NCBI GenBank assembly: GCA_002412545.1
Contig: DHVG01000013.1
Location: forward strand, 221,849 to 253,550
Reading direction: 5' to 3'
From: Elusimicrobia bacterium UBA5214
GTDB lineage: Bacteria; Elusimicrobiota; UBA5214
Length of the DNA: 31,702 nucleotides
A program made the position numbers and the translations under genes. This document shows, piece after piece, positions 15,093-21,891 of this stretch. Under the pieces are notes generated by a model. The model was not told the DNA's origin, did not search any database, and worked only from the letters and a program-made list of their open reading frames with translations. Every line of letters starts with the position of its first letter. Position 1 is the stretch's first letter.

Positions 15093-15111
15093 TTCGCCAA
15101 AAATTCTGGCG

Positions 15112-15221
15112 AAAAAAAATGTCTTCCAGCACTCTTGGCCAGAAGACATCACTGTCTTTCTTGCCCCGTTAGAAAAACTTTTTTCCTCCTTTCTAACGGG
15201 GTGAATTCACTTCAATGTAAA
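15112..15221 (-). promoter_or_regulatory. ANTAR-type antiterminator plus terminator before the sigma gene
   Basis: P1 at 15206-15221 is TTTAC-ATTGAA-GTGAA, loop identical to the glnA P1. P2 at 15143-15158 is AAGAC-AGTGAT-GTCTT (A1, G4). Terminator arms GTCTTC/GAAGAC (15121-15147) are followed by eight T residues and overlap P2. The P1-P2 spacer holds the 38-bp CCCCGTTAGAAA inverted repeat. Confidence 0.8.
15164..15201. repeat. CCCCGTTAGAAA inverted repeat in the sigma leader
   Basis: Perfect 12-base arms CCCCGTTAGAAA/TTTCTAACGGGG. Same arms as the element inside the glutamate synthase amidotransferase gene (3150-3232). As RNA it folds on itself, so P1 and P2 remain next to each other. Confidence 0.88.
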
Positions 15222-15236
15222 CTATTATCAATGATT

Positions 15237-15265
15237 ATTATATTACACTATTTCTATTTTGTCAA
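15237..15265 (-). promoter_or_regulatory. Consensus promoter for the sigma-factor gene
   Basis: TTGACA (15265-15260), 17-base spacer, TATAAT (15242-15237): a perfect vegetative promoter. The expected start point is about 10 bases before P1. Confidence 0.9.
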
Positions 15266-15274
15266 GACCCACAG

Positions 15275-15312
15275 AAAAAAAATTTGACACTATTGCTGAA
15301 GGCAATGTGTCA
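15275..15312 (-). terminator. Intrinsic terminator of the ANTAR gene
   Basis: Minus-strand arms TGACAC-ATTGC and GCAAT-A-GTGTCA around CTTCA, then AAATTTTTTTT. It separates the ANTAR gene from the sigma-gene promoter 10 bases further on. Confidence 0.9.
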
Positions 15313-15344
15313 CCCTGACCCTGATGGACATTGGGGGAAGGGTC

Positions 15345-16577
15345 TCATACTTTCTTACCCATCTCGGAAGTTAAAATAATTGCCTCGGCTACTTCCCGCA
15401 TCGGTTTTCTTAAATCCATACTTGTCCGATGGATTCTTTTATGTGCTTCCTCTTCATTTAAATTTAATTGTTTCATCAGGATACCTTTTGCCCGTTCAAC
15501 AAGTTTCCTTGTTTCTAAAGCATCCTTCGCTTCCAGAATTTGTTGGGTAAGATTTGTACTTTCAATCGCTACTGCTGACTGGTTAGCAATCGCTTGCAAA
15601 ATTTCTACTTCTTCTTCAGTAAATATATGCTCATCGGAAGTATAACTGTTAATTACTCCGATGATTCTATCTTTAATCATCATCGGTACCGAAAGCATTG
15701 AGACCAACCCTTCCTTTTTAGCAATCTCCGGATACATATAACCGGTTTCTTTGGTTACATCCAAAACCGTAATCGGTTTTTTCTCTTTAACTACTTTACC
15801 ACTAATTGATTGTCCAACTTTTAAATTTGGTTTATTCAGATACTCCTGACTTAAACTCTGGGAAGCGGCAATAACTAATTCCTGTTTTTTCTCGTCTAAA
15901 AGCATAATTGAACATATTTTTGAATTCATCACCTGTGCGGTCATGGTTACAATTAACTGCAATATTTCTTTCAGGTAACGATTAGAGACAATCGTCTGGC
16001 TGATTTCGGAAAGGACATCTAACTGTTTTGCCTTTTTCTTAGTTTCTTCATAAATCCGTGCATTTTCTATCGCACTGCCCAGATATCCGCCAATGGTAGA
16101 AAGTAAATTCACCTGCGATTCCGGATAGGAATGTTCTTTCTTATGTTGAATATTGATTACACCGATTATTTCCTTCTTGGCAATTATCGGTACTGATAAG
16201 AAAGCTTCAAATTTATCTTCCGGTAAATTTTGAAAAAATTTAAATCGTGAATCTTTCCCTGCCCCAGAAGAAAGAACCACCGGTTTTTTCTCTTTTGCTA
16301 CCCAGCCGGTAATTCCTTCACCGAGTTTAAGTTTTATTCTACCTAAAATTTTAGGATGCGGCTTTTTTGATGCCCGCAGGATAAGTTCCTCTTTTCCGGG
16401 GTCATAAAGATAAATCAGGCAGGAATCTGCCCAGGTAATACTACTGGCAATATCTACAATATGATTAAGAACTTCGTCCAGTTCTAAACTACTGCTAATT
16501 GTCCCGGCTACTTCTTGCAGAATTTCTAATTGTTGTTTTTTCTCTTCTAACTCTTTTTTCAGTTCTTTCAGTTTCAT
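15345..16577 (-). CDS. GAF-GAF-ANTAR antitermination regulator
   Basis: 410 residues. N-terminal coiled coil (1-25), GAF domain 1 (about 25-172), linker helix, GAF domain 2 (about 185-340) and an ANTAR RNA-binding domain at about 347-405 (TRKLVERAKGILMKQLNLNE, EAHKRIHRTSMDLRKPMREV, AEAIIL), matching the family consensus closely. No receiver domain, so the signal is probably a small ligand or redox state sensed by GAF, not phosphorylation. ANTAR proteins bind paired hairpins with A1/G4 six-base loops and prevent terminator formation. At least six such leaders lie within 11 kb on either side, including one before this gene. Own promoter at 16776-16804. The function as nitrogen regulator is inferred from target genes. 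Confidence 0.95.
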   Translation of the reverse strand: MKLKELKKELEEKKQQLEILQEVAGTISSSLELDEVLNHIVDIASSITWADSCLIYLYDPGKEELILRASKKPHPKILGRIKLKLGEGITGWVAKEKKPVVLSSGAGKDSRFKFFQNLPEDKFEAFLSVPIIAKKEIIGVINIQHKKEHSYPESQVNLLSTIGGYLGSAIENARIYEETKKKAKQLDVLSEISQTIVSNRYLKEILQLIVTMTAQVMNSKICSIMLLDEKKQELVIAASQSLSQEYLNKPNLKVGQSISGKVVKEKKPITVLDVTKETGYMYPEIAKKEGLVSMLSVPMMIKDRIIGVINSYTSDEHIFTEEEVEILQAIANQSAVAIESTNLTQQILEAKDALETRKLVERAKGILMKQLNLNEEEAHKRIHRTSMDLRKPMREVAEAIILTSEMGKKV

Positions 16578-16596
16578 TTCTTAAAAAGCATTTCCG

Positions 16597-16660
16597 CTGA
16601 AGACACAGAATTTTTTCCGCGGATTTCGCAGAGTAACATTTTCAGCGTAATCTGCGTTTT
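16597..16660. repeat. About 62-bp dispersed repeat, copy 1
   Basis: Runs from CGCTGAAGACACAGAATTTT through CCGCGGATT to GCGTAATCTGCG. A second copy at 29605-29665 between purQ and purS aligns over its whole length with about 80 percent identity. Here it lies between the leader terminator and the ANTAR start codon. Confidence 0.8.
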
Positions 16661-16663
16661 TGT

Positions 16664-16713
16664 AAAAAAATGTCTTCTCTCCCCACAATGAGAAAAGAAG
16701 ACATCAATGTCTT
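16664..16713 (-). promoter_or_regulatory. ANTAR-type hairpin plus terminator before the ANTAR gene (autoregulation)
   Basis: P2 at 16698-16713 is AAGAC-ATTGAT-GTCTT (A1, G4), nearly identical to P2 of the sigma leader. Terminator arms ATGTCTTC/GAAGACAT (16670-16704) with inner TCTC/GAGA, then seven T residues, overlap P2. A good P1 was not found in the 55 bases upstream. Confidence 0.72.
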
Positions 16714-16775
16714 ATTTTTCTAAACCTTGTTATGCAAATAGAAAATAACCAGATTCGTTAGCACTTTACATAAGA

Positions 16776-16804
16776 AGTATACCTATAATTTATTTTTTTG
16801 TCAA
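16776..16804 (-). promoter_or_regulatory. Promoter of the ANTAR gene
   Basis: TTGACA (16804-16799), 17-base spacer, TATACT (16781-16776). The start point falls about 55 bases before the P2 hairpin. Confidence 0.87.
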
Positions 16805-16841
16805 TACTTTTATTATCTCCAATAAACCTGAATTAAACTTT

Positions 16842-17528
16842 TCATTTACTGGACGAAGCGAGAGGATTATGGTCACAGGAACAGCCGAAACTACCTAAAG
16901 TGCAACAATAAGGCATCTCATCCATTCTTAAACAACGACCGCACAACTCACCGGGTATTTTTACTCCTTGACAAGGAATCTCCATCGCCGGACATACGAA
17001 TTCACAGCCACGACATAAGAGACACTCTTTAGGTCTTTTATTAAAAGGCATTTGAATTTTTCTCTCAATCCCTCGTCCAACAAAACCCAGTGCCTCACCA
17101 CCCATCTGTTCGTGACACATCCTTACACATATACCGCATAAAACACAGCGATTGTCTTCCATTTTGAAACGCACTTCTTTCACCCCACAACGAGCAGCAA
17201 TATCCTGAGCAATTTTGACATTAGGAGCAGAGGCAACTAAAAGTTCAGCTAAAATTTTTCGTGCTTTAACCACACGTTCTGATTTTGTATTTACTACCAA
17301 CCCTTCCTGTATATCGTAAGTACAGGAAGCACTCAAGATAGGCGGGTTTTTCCCTTTAGAGATTTCTACCACACATAACCGGCAGGCACCGTAACTGGGC
17401 AGATTCTCTACAAAACAAAGCGTAGGAATATTTATTCCATAGCGTTTGGCTACTTCTAAAATTGTTTCTCCCTTTTTCCCGTTAACTTTTATACCGTCAA
17501 TAGTTAAAGTTGTATCAAATACAATCAT
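16842..17528 (-). CDS. NuoG/HoxU-like iron-sulfur subunit (short form)
   Basis: 228 residues, about the N-terminal quarter of NuoG, as in HoxU and NAD-dependent hydrogenase or formate-dehydrogenase partners. [2Fe-2S] ligands in YGACRLCVVEISKG and ASCTY; then CVLCGICVRMCHEQ and CLLCRGCEFVCP four-cysteine motifs for [4Fe-4S] clusters, and an extra Cys-rich C-terminus (CGRCLRMDEMPYCCTLGSFGCSC) that may hold another cluster. Eight bases after nuoF. No catalytic hydrogenase or formate dehydrogenase gene is present; the nearest candidate partner is the FMN glutamate-synthase-like protein upstream. Confidence 0.88.
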   Translation of the reverse strand: MIVFDTTLTIDGIKVNGKKGETILEVAKRYGINIPTLCFVENLPSYGACRLCVVEISKGKNPPILSASCTYDIQEGLVVNTKSERVVKARKILAELLVASAPNVKIAQDIAARCGVKEVRFKMEDNRCVLCGICVRMCHEQMGGEALGFVGRGIERKIQMPFNKRPKECLLCRGCEFVCPAMEIPCQGVKIPGELCGRCLRMDEMPYCCTLGSFGCSCDHNPLASSSK

Positions 17529-17536
17529 CGCTACCT

Positions 17537-19390
17537 CTACTGTAATTGAACTGCATTAAATTTACATATAGTTTTACAGGAACCGCATTTGGCGCAAATA
17601 TCCTGATTGATAATATGGATTTCCTTGGGTTTACCTGAAATAGCATTATAAGGACATATTTTTATACAGGCACCGCAACCTTTACAGCAGTCAGCTAGTA
17701 TTTCATATCTCAAAAGAGGGACACAGACACCTGCCGGACATTTTTTCTCTTTAATATGATTTTCATACTCATCGCGAAAATATCTTAATGTGGAAAGCAC
17801 CGGATTGGCTGCAGTTTTCCCCAGCCCGCATAAAGAAGTGTCAGTTACTACCGCAGATAATTCTTCAAGGAGGTCAAGAGTGTCTTCTTTCCCCCTTCCT
17901 TCGCTAATATCAGTTACTATTTCCAGCATTCTTTTTATTCCTTCACGGCAAGGGAGACATTTACCGCAGGATTCCTCTTTTAAGAAATTTAAAAAATACT
18001 TCGCCACATCTACCATACAAGTGTCTTCATCCATCACAATCATCCCACCAGAACCCATCATTGAACCTGCAGCGTTTAACTGCTCGTAGTCAACCGGTAA
18101 ATCCAGTGAGTCAGCCGGTACGCACCCACCTGACGGTCCACCAGTCTGAACCGCTTTGAATTTCTTCCCGTTTAAGATTCCCCCACCAATCTCAAAAATA
18201 ATCTCCCGCAAGGTTGTGCCCATTGGCACTTCTACTAAACCGGTATTTTGCACCTTGCCCACTAAAGAAAAAATTTTCGTTCCCTTAGAGTTTTCATTAC
18301 CGATTTGATAGAACCACTCTGGACCATTATTAATAATCAGGGGAACATTTGCCCAAGTTTCTACATTATTTATATTTGTTGGTTTTCCCCAGAGTCCACT
18401 TTCCGTAGTGTGTAAATGCTGCTTGTCCCGGGGTTCACCCATTCTACCTTCCAATGAAGCAATCAAAGCGGTGGATTCACCACAGACAAAAGCACCTCCA
18501 CCTTTAGCAATCTGGATATCAAAATTAAATCCACTACCTAATATATTTTTCCCTAAAAGTCCTAACTTCCTTGCCTGTCTTATCGCAATCTGTGCATTTC
18601 GGCAAGCCAAAGGATACTCATGACGCACATAGATATAACCCTGGTTTGATCCAATAGCAAACGCACCGATAATCATTCCTTCAATTACACTGTGCGGATT
18701 ACCTTCTAATAAACTTCTATCCATATAGGCGCCCGGGTCACCTTCATCGCAGTTACAAATAACATATTTTATTTCCCCTTCAGTATTACGGCAGAACTCC
18801 CATTTTCTTCCCGTAGGAAAACCACCTCCACCACGACCACGCAAACCGGATGCCTTAATTATCTCAATTATCTTCTGGGCAGGTAATTTTAATACCTTGA
18901 CTAAGGCGCCATAGCCGCCTTGGACAATATAATCCTCAATTTTGTCCGGTTCAATTAAACCATTTTTACCCAAGAGAAGTCTTTTTTGAGATTTGTAGAA
19001 TGGAATTTCTTCCAGATAGGTAACCTTTTGTCTGCTGACCGGGTCTTCATACAAAAGATGCTCTACTATCTTATTTTTCAATATACTCTTTTCCATAATT
19101 TCCGGCACATCTTTTTCACTGACGCGTTGATAAAAAATATTTTCCGGACGTATGGTTACAATTGGACCATTTTCACAAAAACCGTGACAACCACTAACTT
19201 TTAGCGCTACCTTTTTCAACAATCCATTTTTTACCAACTCTTTTCTAAGTTTTTGTTTCACCTGCTCGCAGTTATAGGCGTGGCAGCCGGTTCCACCACA
19301 AATAGTAACTATCTTTTTGAATTTAGAATTTTCTTTCTTGATTCTCTTTCGGTATTCTTCCAAATTCTTTTTTGTTCTTATCTTTTTCAT
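17537..19390 (-). CDS. NuoF/HydB-like NADH-binding subunit with extra ferredoxin domains
   Basis: 617 residues. Thioredoxin-like [2Fe-2S] domain at 25-115 (GGTGCHAYNC..., SGCHGFCENGP). The FMN/NADH core begins near 185 with GLRGRGGGGFPTGRKWEF and has GDPGAYMDRSLLEGNPH. An SLBB domain follows, then ESCGKCLPCREG for the N3-type [4Fe-4S] cluster. Two C-terminal ferredoxin motifs are CCKGCGACIKICPYNA and CAKCGSCKTICKFNA. This layout is that of electron-bifurcating hydrogenase HydB/HndC and related NADH:ferredoxin proteins. It overlaps nuoE by four bases. It probably passes electrons between NAD(H), the iron-sulfur subunit and a partner enzyme. Confidence 0.93.
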   Translation of the reverse strand: MKKIRTKKNLEEYRKRIKKENSKFKKIVTICGGTGCHAYNCEQVKQKLRKELVKNGLLKKVALKVSGCHGFCENGPIVTIRPENIFYQRVSEKDVPEIMEKSILKNKIVEHLLYEDPVSRQKVTYLEEIPFYKSQKRLLLGKNGLIEPDKIEDYIVQGGYGALVKVLKLPAQKIIEIIKASGLRGRGGGGFPTGRKWEFCRNTEGEIKYVICNCDEGDPGAYMDRSLLEGNPHSVIEGMIIGAFAIGSNQGYIYVRHEYPLACRNAQIAIRQARKLGLLGKNILGSGFNFDIQIAKGGGAFVCGESTALIASLEGRMGEPRDKQHLHTTESGLWGKPTNINNVETWANVPLIINNGPEWFYQIGNENSKGTKIFSLVGKVQNTGLVEVPMGTTLREIIFEIGGGILNGKKFKAVQTGGPSGGCVPADSLDLPVDYEQLNAAGSMMGSGGMIVMDEDTCMVDVAKYFLNFLKEESCGKCLPCREGIKRMLEIVTDISEGRGKEDTLDLLEELSAVVTDTSLCGLGKTAANPVLSTLRYFRDEYENHIKEKKCPAGVCVPLLRYEILADCCKGCGACIKICPYNAISGKPKEIHIINQDICAKCGSCKTICKFNAVQLQ

Positions 19391-19956
19391 CGCTTTTCTG
19401 TCGCTTTGTTAGAAAAGTTTTTTTTCTTTAAATATTTGGATAACATTTCTCTTGTTTTTATCGGCGTCATTCGGCCATAGTATTTCCCATCTATAACTAC
19501 AACCGGTCCAATCGCACACACTCCTAAACAATTAACTGTGTTAAAAGTAAGTTCCCTGTTCTCAGTAGTGCTACCGGGACCAATACCTAACTGAGATTGA
19601 ATTTCATCCAGAATTTTCGCTGATGCCCTAACATGGCAAGCGGTTCCCAAGCATAAAGTAATATTGTGTTTTCCTTGAGGTGAGAGCCGTAAGGACTTAT
19701 AGAAAGTAGCCACCCCATAAACATCAATTAGTTTTAGATTTAGTTTTTTTGCGACCTCTTCTAAGGTCTCGGTAGGTAAATAACTGAACTTCTCCTGGAT
19801 ATCCTGGAGGATACTAATGAGGTTGGATTTACTATCCTTGTAGTTTTTGAGAATACAATTGACACTTCGCCTTCGCTCAGTGTCAATCCTTAACTTAGCC
19901 GAAGGATTGATTGCCGTGGTCTCCATTTGACTTCGTTGTCTTGTAGACGACTTCAT
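19387..19956 (-). CDS. NuoE/HydC-like [2Fe-2S] subunit
   Basis: 189 residues from 19956, or 179 from the ATG at 19926. The family part starts near ILKNYKDSKSNLISILQDIQEKF; [2Fe-2S] ligands are in TLCLGTACHVRA and NCLGVCAIGP. The first about 35 residues (including NPSAKLRIDTERRRSV) do not look like the family and are encoded by two inverted repeats (19861-19908), so the N-terminus appears repeat-derived. Neither ATG has a Shine-Dalgarno. Both lie in a structured 5' region with two A1/G4 hexaloop hairpins, so translation may be regulated. It overlaps nuoF by four bases. Confidence 0.88.
   Translation of the reverse strand: MKSSTRQRSQMETTAINPSAKLRIDTERRRSVNCILKNYKDSKSNLISILQDIQEKFSYLPTETLEEVAKKLNLKLIDVYGVATFYKSLRLSPQGKHNITLCLGTACHVRASAKILDEIQSQLGIGPGSTTENRELTFNTVNCLGVCAIGPVVVIDGKYYGRMTPIKTREMLSKYLKKKNFSNKATEKR
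19861..19908. repeat. Double inverted repeat in the nuoE 5' coding region
   Basis: GACACT...AGTGTC (19861-19884) followed directly by AATCCTT...AAGGATT (19885-19908). In frame with nuoE on the minus strand; no T-tract. Confidence 0.75.
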
Positions 19957-19965
19957 TGTCGTCTA
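19929..19965 (-). promoter_or_regulatory. Pair of hexaloop hairpins at the nuoE start (possible ANTAR target without terminator)
   Basis: First hairpin at 19944-19965: TAGACGAC-AATGAA-GTCGTCTA, eight pairs, loop A1 and G4, and the loop holds the first possible ATG. Second at 19929-19940: GAC-AACGAA-GTC, A1 and G4. Flanking TCTCCA and TGGAGA could pair and enclose both. No terminator follows, so an effect on translation is possible. A plain interspersed repeat is an alternative. Confidence 0.5.
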
Positions 19966-19999
19966 TATAAATCTGGAGAAGTTTTATAACAATTTGAGA

Positions 20000-20028
20000 A
20001 TTATTACTTTTTTTTGTCTAAATGTCAA
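20000..20028 (-). promoter_or_regulatory. Promoter of the nuoEFG operon
   Basis: TTGACA (20028-20023) with TAATAA at 16 bases or AATAAT at 17 bases (20000-20006). It lies directly after the stop codon of the glutamate-synthase-like gene, so nuoEFG has its own start in addition to any read-through. Confidence 0.75.
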
Positions 20029-20036
20029 GTATTTTT

Positions 20037-21605
20037 TTATTTCAGAATCTCATTTACTTCTTCTTTATCTACATCCATTACATAGGGGATGCCGGAAATT
20101 CTGGATGCCTCAGGTGTAAGTGCCATGAGGTCATCCCTTGAAATGTACTTGAGTGCAAATCTTCTTTCACCCGCCATAAGTTGTTTTAAACCCAGAGAAA
20201 GCCTTTCGTAGTAAGTGTATAAACCAATTGCTCCGGCAGGTATTTTCTCAAAATCCTTACCGAATTTTGCTTTAAGTGGTGCTGCACCAACAAATATTTG
20301 CTCAACCGTATCACCATATTTCTTAATATCCGGCGGAATATTCCCTGATTTCACCAGTTCACCAATTGTTTTTCCGACCATCGCTGCAGTCATCGTTGGT
20401 CTTCCCAGGCATACCGCCTTGACATAAGGTGCTCCCAAAGCAAGTCCTTTAAAGATGTGGTCTTCCAGAGAAAATCCCCCAGCGATTGCACAATCAGGAA
20501 CAAATTTCTTTTTCTTCGCTAACCGGCTAATAAAATCATAGAGCAGGCATTCAAGTTGTACGGTAGGAATGCCCCATTCATTCATCATTCTCCAGGGGCT
20601 CATCCCGGTTCCTCCACCAGCACCGTCAACCGTGAGAAGGTCAATTTTTGCCTGAGAAGAAAATTTTACTGCTCTTGCTAAATCTGCCGGACGATAAGCA
20701 CCAGTTTTCAAAGTAACATATTTTGCACCGAGTTTTCTTAGCCGTTCAACTTCCCGATAGAACCCTTCTTCATCAACCATACCCAAACGGGAATGCCTTT
20801 CAAATTCCTTAAAATCTTTGTTTTTAAATGCAGATTGGACAACCGGGTCTTCTGGGTCAGGGATAACCAGGTAACCGCGTCTTTTTAACTCTAAAGCTCG
20901 CTCTAATGTTGGCAGTTTTACTTCTCCACCGATATCTTTAGCACCCTGCCCCCATTTAAGTTCAATGGTCTCAACTTCTAATTTATCAATCACATATTCA
21001 GCAACACCCAGACGCGTATCTTCCACATTCATTTGCACCAGAACCGTACCGTAGCCGTCATACCAATCTTTGAATACCTTTATCCGGCGTTCCATCTCAG
21101 GAGATTTTACTACCTTGCCATTTTTTATCTCGGCATTATGGTCCATCCCGCAGACATTCTCACCCACTACCAAAATTGTCCCACAGATAGCTGCACCTAT
21201 AGCCGTCGGTTCCCAGTTAATCCGGGCAATATCAGTTGAGCCGAGAGCACCGGTAAAGAATGGCACTTTTAATTTTATTTTATGTTTTGAACCTACTTCA
21301 GTAGAAATATCTACATTGGGGAATATGGCACTATCGGAATCTGCTTTAATACCAACGGCACCTACCGCAGTCCCGGAAATATTGAAATAGGAAAAATCTA
21401 TTGGATAATCTTTTTCTGAACCTGCGGTTATTTTTCCAAAGGGCTGGGGATAAATTACTTCCCTTCCCCGCAATGCCGACCTGCCTACTTCGCAAGGTCC
21501 GGGACAACCGTCAAGACAGGTTACGCATATCCCCGAGAATGGCGACGGCGAAACCCGATTTTTGGTAAATGTAGCCGCTGATGCATTAGGTTTACTTAAA
21601 GACAT
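20037..21605 (-). CDS. FMN-binding glutamate-synthase-family protein
   Basis: 522 residues, second glutamate-synthase-type protein in the window and only distantly similar to the one at 804-2351. FMN-barrel motifs: IKLKVPFFTGALGS, ELKWGQGAKDIGGEVKLP, LLTVDGAGGGTGMSPWRMM, CAIAGGFSLEDHIFKGLALGAPYVKAVCLGRP. N-terminal Cys motif GICVTCLDGCPGPCEVG could bind an iron-sulfur cluster. No amidotransferase domain or ferredoxin domain. Start ATG behind GAGGAGG. Controlled by its own promoter and an ANTAR-type leader; followed by nuoEFG. The true reaction is uncertain: glutamate synthase with electrons from NuoEFG, or another FMN-dependent oxidoreduction. Confidence 0.87.
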   Translation of the reverse strand: MSLSKPNASAATFTKNRVSPSPFSGICVTCLDGCPGPCEVGRSALRGREVIYPQPFGKITAGSEKDYPIDFSYFNISGTAVGAVGIKADSDSAIFPNVDISTEVGSKHKIKLKVPFFTGALGSTDIARINWEPTAIGAAICGTILVVGENVCGMDHNAEIKNGKVVKSPEMERRIKVFKDWYDGYGTVLVQMNVEDTRLGVAEYVIDKLEVETIELKWGQGAKDIGGEVKLPTLERALELKRRGYLVIPDPEDPVVQSAFKNKDFKEFERHSRLGMVDEEGFYREVERLRKLGAKYVTLKTGAYRPADLARAVKFSSQAKIDLLTVDGAGGGTGMSPWRMMNEWGIPTVQLECLLYDFISRLAKKKKFVPDCAIAGGFSLEDHIFKGLALGAPYVKAVCLGRPTMTAAMVGKTIGELVKSGNIPPDIKKYGDTVEQIFVGAAPLKAKFGKDFEKIPAGAIGLYTYYERLSLGLKQLMAGERRFALKYISRDDLMALTPEASRISGIPYVMDVDKEEVNEILK

Positions 21606-21632
21606 TTGTTTTTCCTCCTCTTTTGTAATGGT

Positions 21633-21706
21633 TAAAAAAATAGCGCCCTTTCACCCGGGACGCCATTGTCACAGGAAAATTATTTCCCGCAATACATCGT
21701 TGTATT
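21633..21706 (-). promoter_or_regulatory. ANTAR-type antiterminator plus terminator before the glutamate-synthase-like gene
   Basis: P1 at 21691-21706 is AATAC-AACGAT-GTATT (A1, G4). A small GGAAA-TAAT-TTTCC hairpin follows, then P2 at 21659-21670, GAC-AATGGC-GTC (A1, G4). The terminator (21641-21665: TGGCG-CCC paired to GGG-CGCTA with one bulge) ends in seven T residues and shares the P2 arm. The ribosome site of the gene comes right after. Confidence 0.82.
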
Positions 21707-21738
21707 CAGGCATTGATTACACAAACGACAATTGTGCC

Positions 21739-21817
21739 GTCATTACGAGCCCCGATGAATATCGGGGCGTGGTAATCCCACGAGATTGCTTCGCTCGTTT
21801 TACTCACTCGCAATGAC
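21739..21817. repeat. 79-bp palindromic element with GTCATTACGAG/CTCGCAATGAC ends
   Basis: The imperfect terminal inverted repeats (21739-21749, 21807-21817) enclose CCCCGAT...ATCGGGG and GAGATTGCTTCGCTCG. This GTCATTGCGAG...GAAGCAATCTC type is a widespread MITE-like repeat in many bacterial lineages. It lies between the promoter and the ANTAR-type hairpins. Confidence 0.87.
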
Positions 21818-21834
21818 ACTTCTGCGTAATCAAA

Positions 21835-21858
21835 GATTGTTTAGACCCTTAAACAATC
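21835..21858 (-). promoter_or_regulatory. Hexaloop hairpin at the transcript 5' end
   Basis: GATTGTTTA-AGGGTC-TAAACAATC: nine pairs, six-base loop with A1 and G4, starting at about the predicted +1. It could be an extra ANTAR hairpin or a 5' stabilising stem. Confidence 0.55.
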
Positions 21859-21862
21859 TCAA

Positions 21863-21891
21863 AAGATACAAAAAATCTAAACTTTTGTCAA
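21863..21891 (-). promoter_or_regulatory. Promoter of the glutamate-synthase-like gene
   Basis: TTGACA (21891-21886), 17-base spacer, TATCTT (21868-21863). The -35 element overlaps the last codons of pyrG. Confidence 0.78.
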
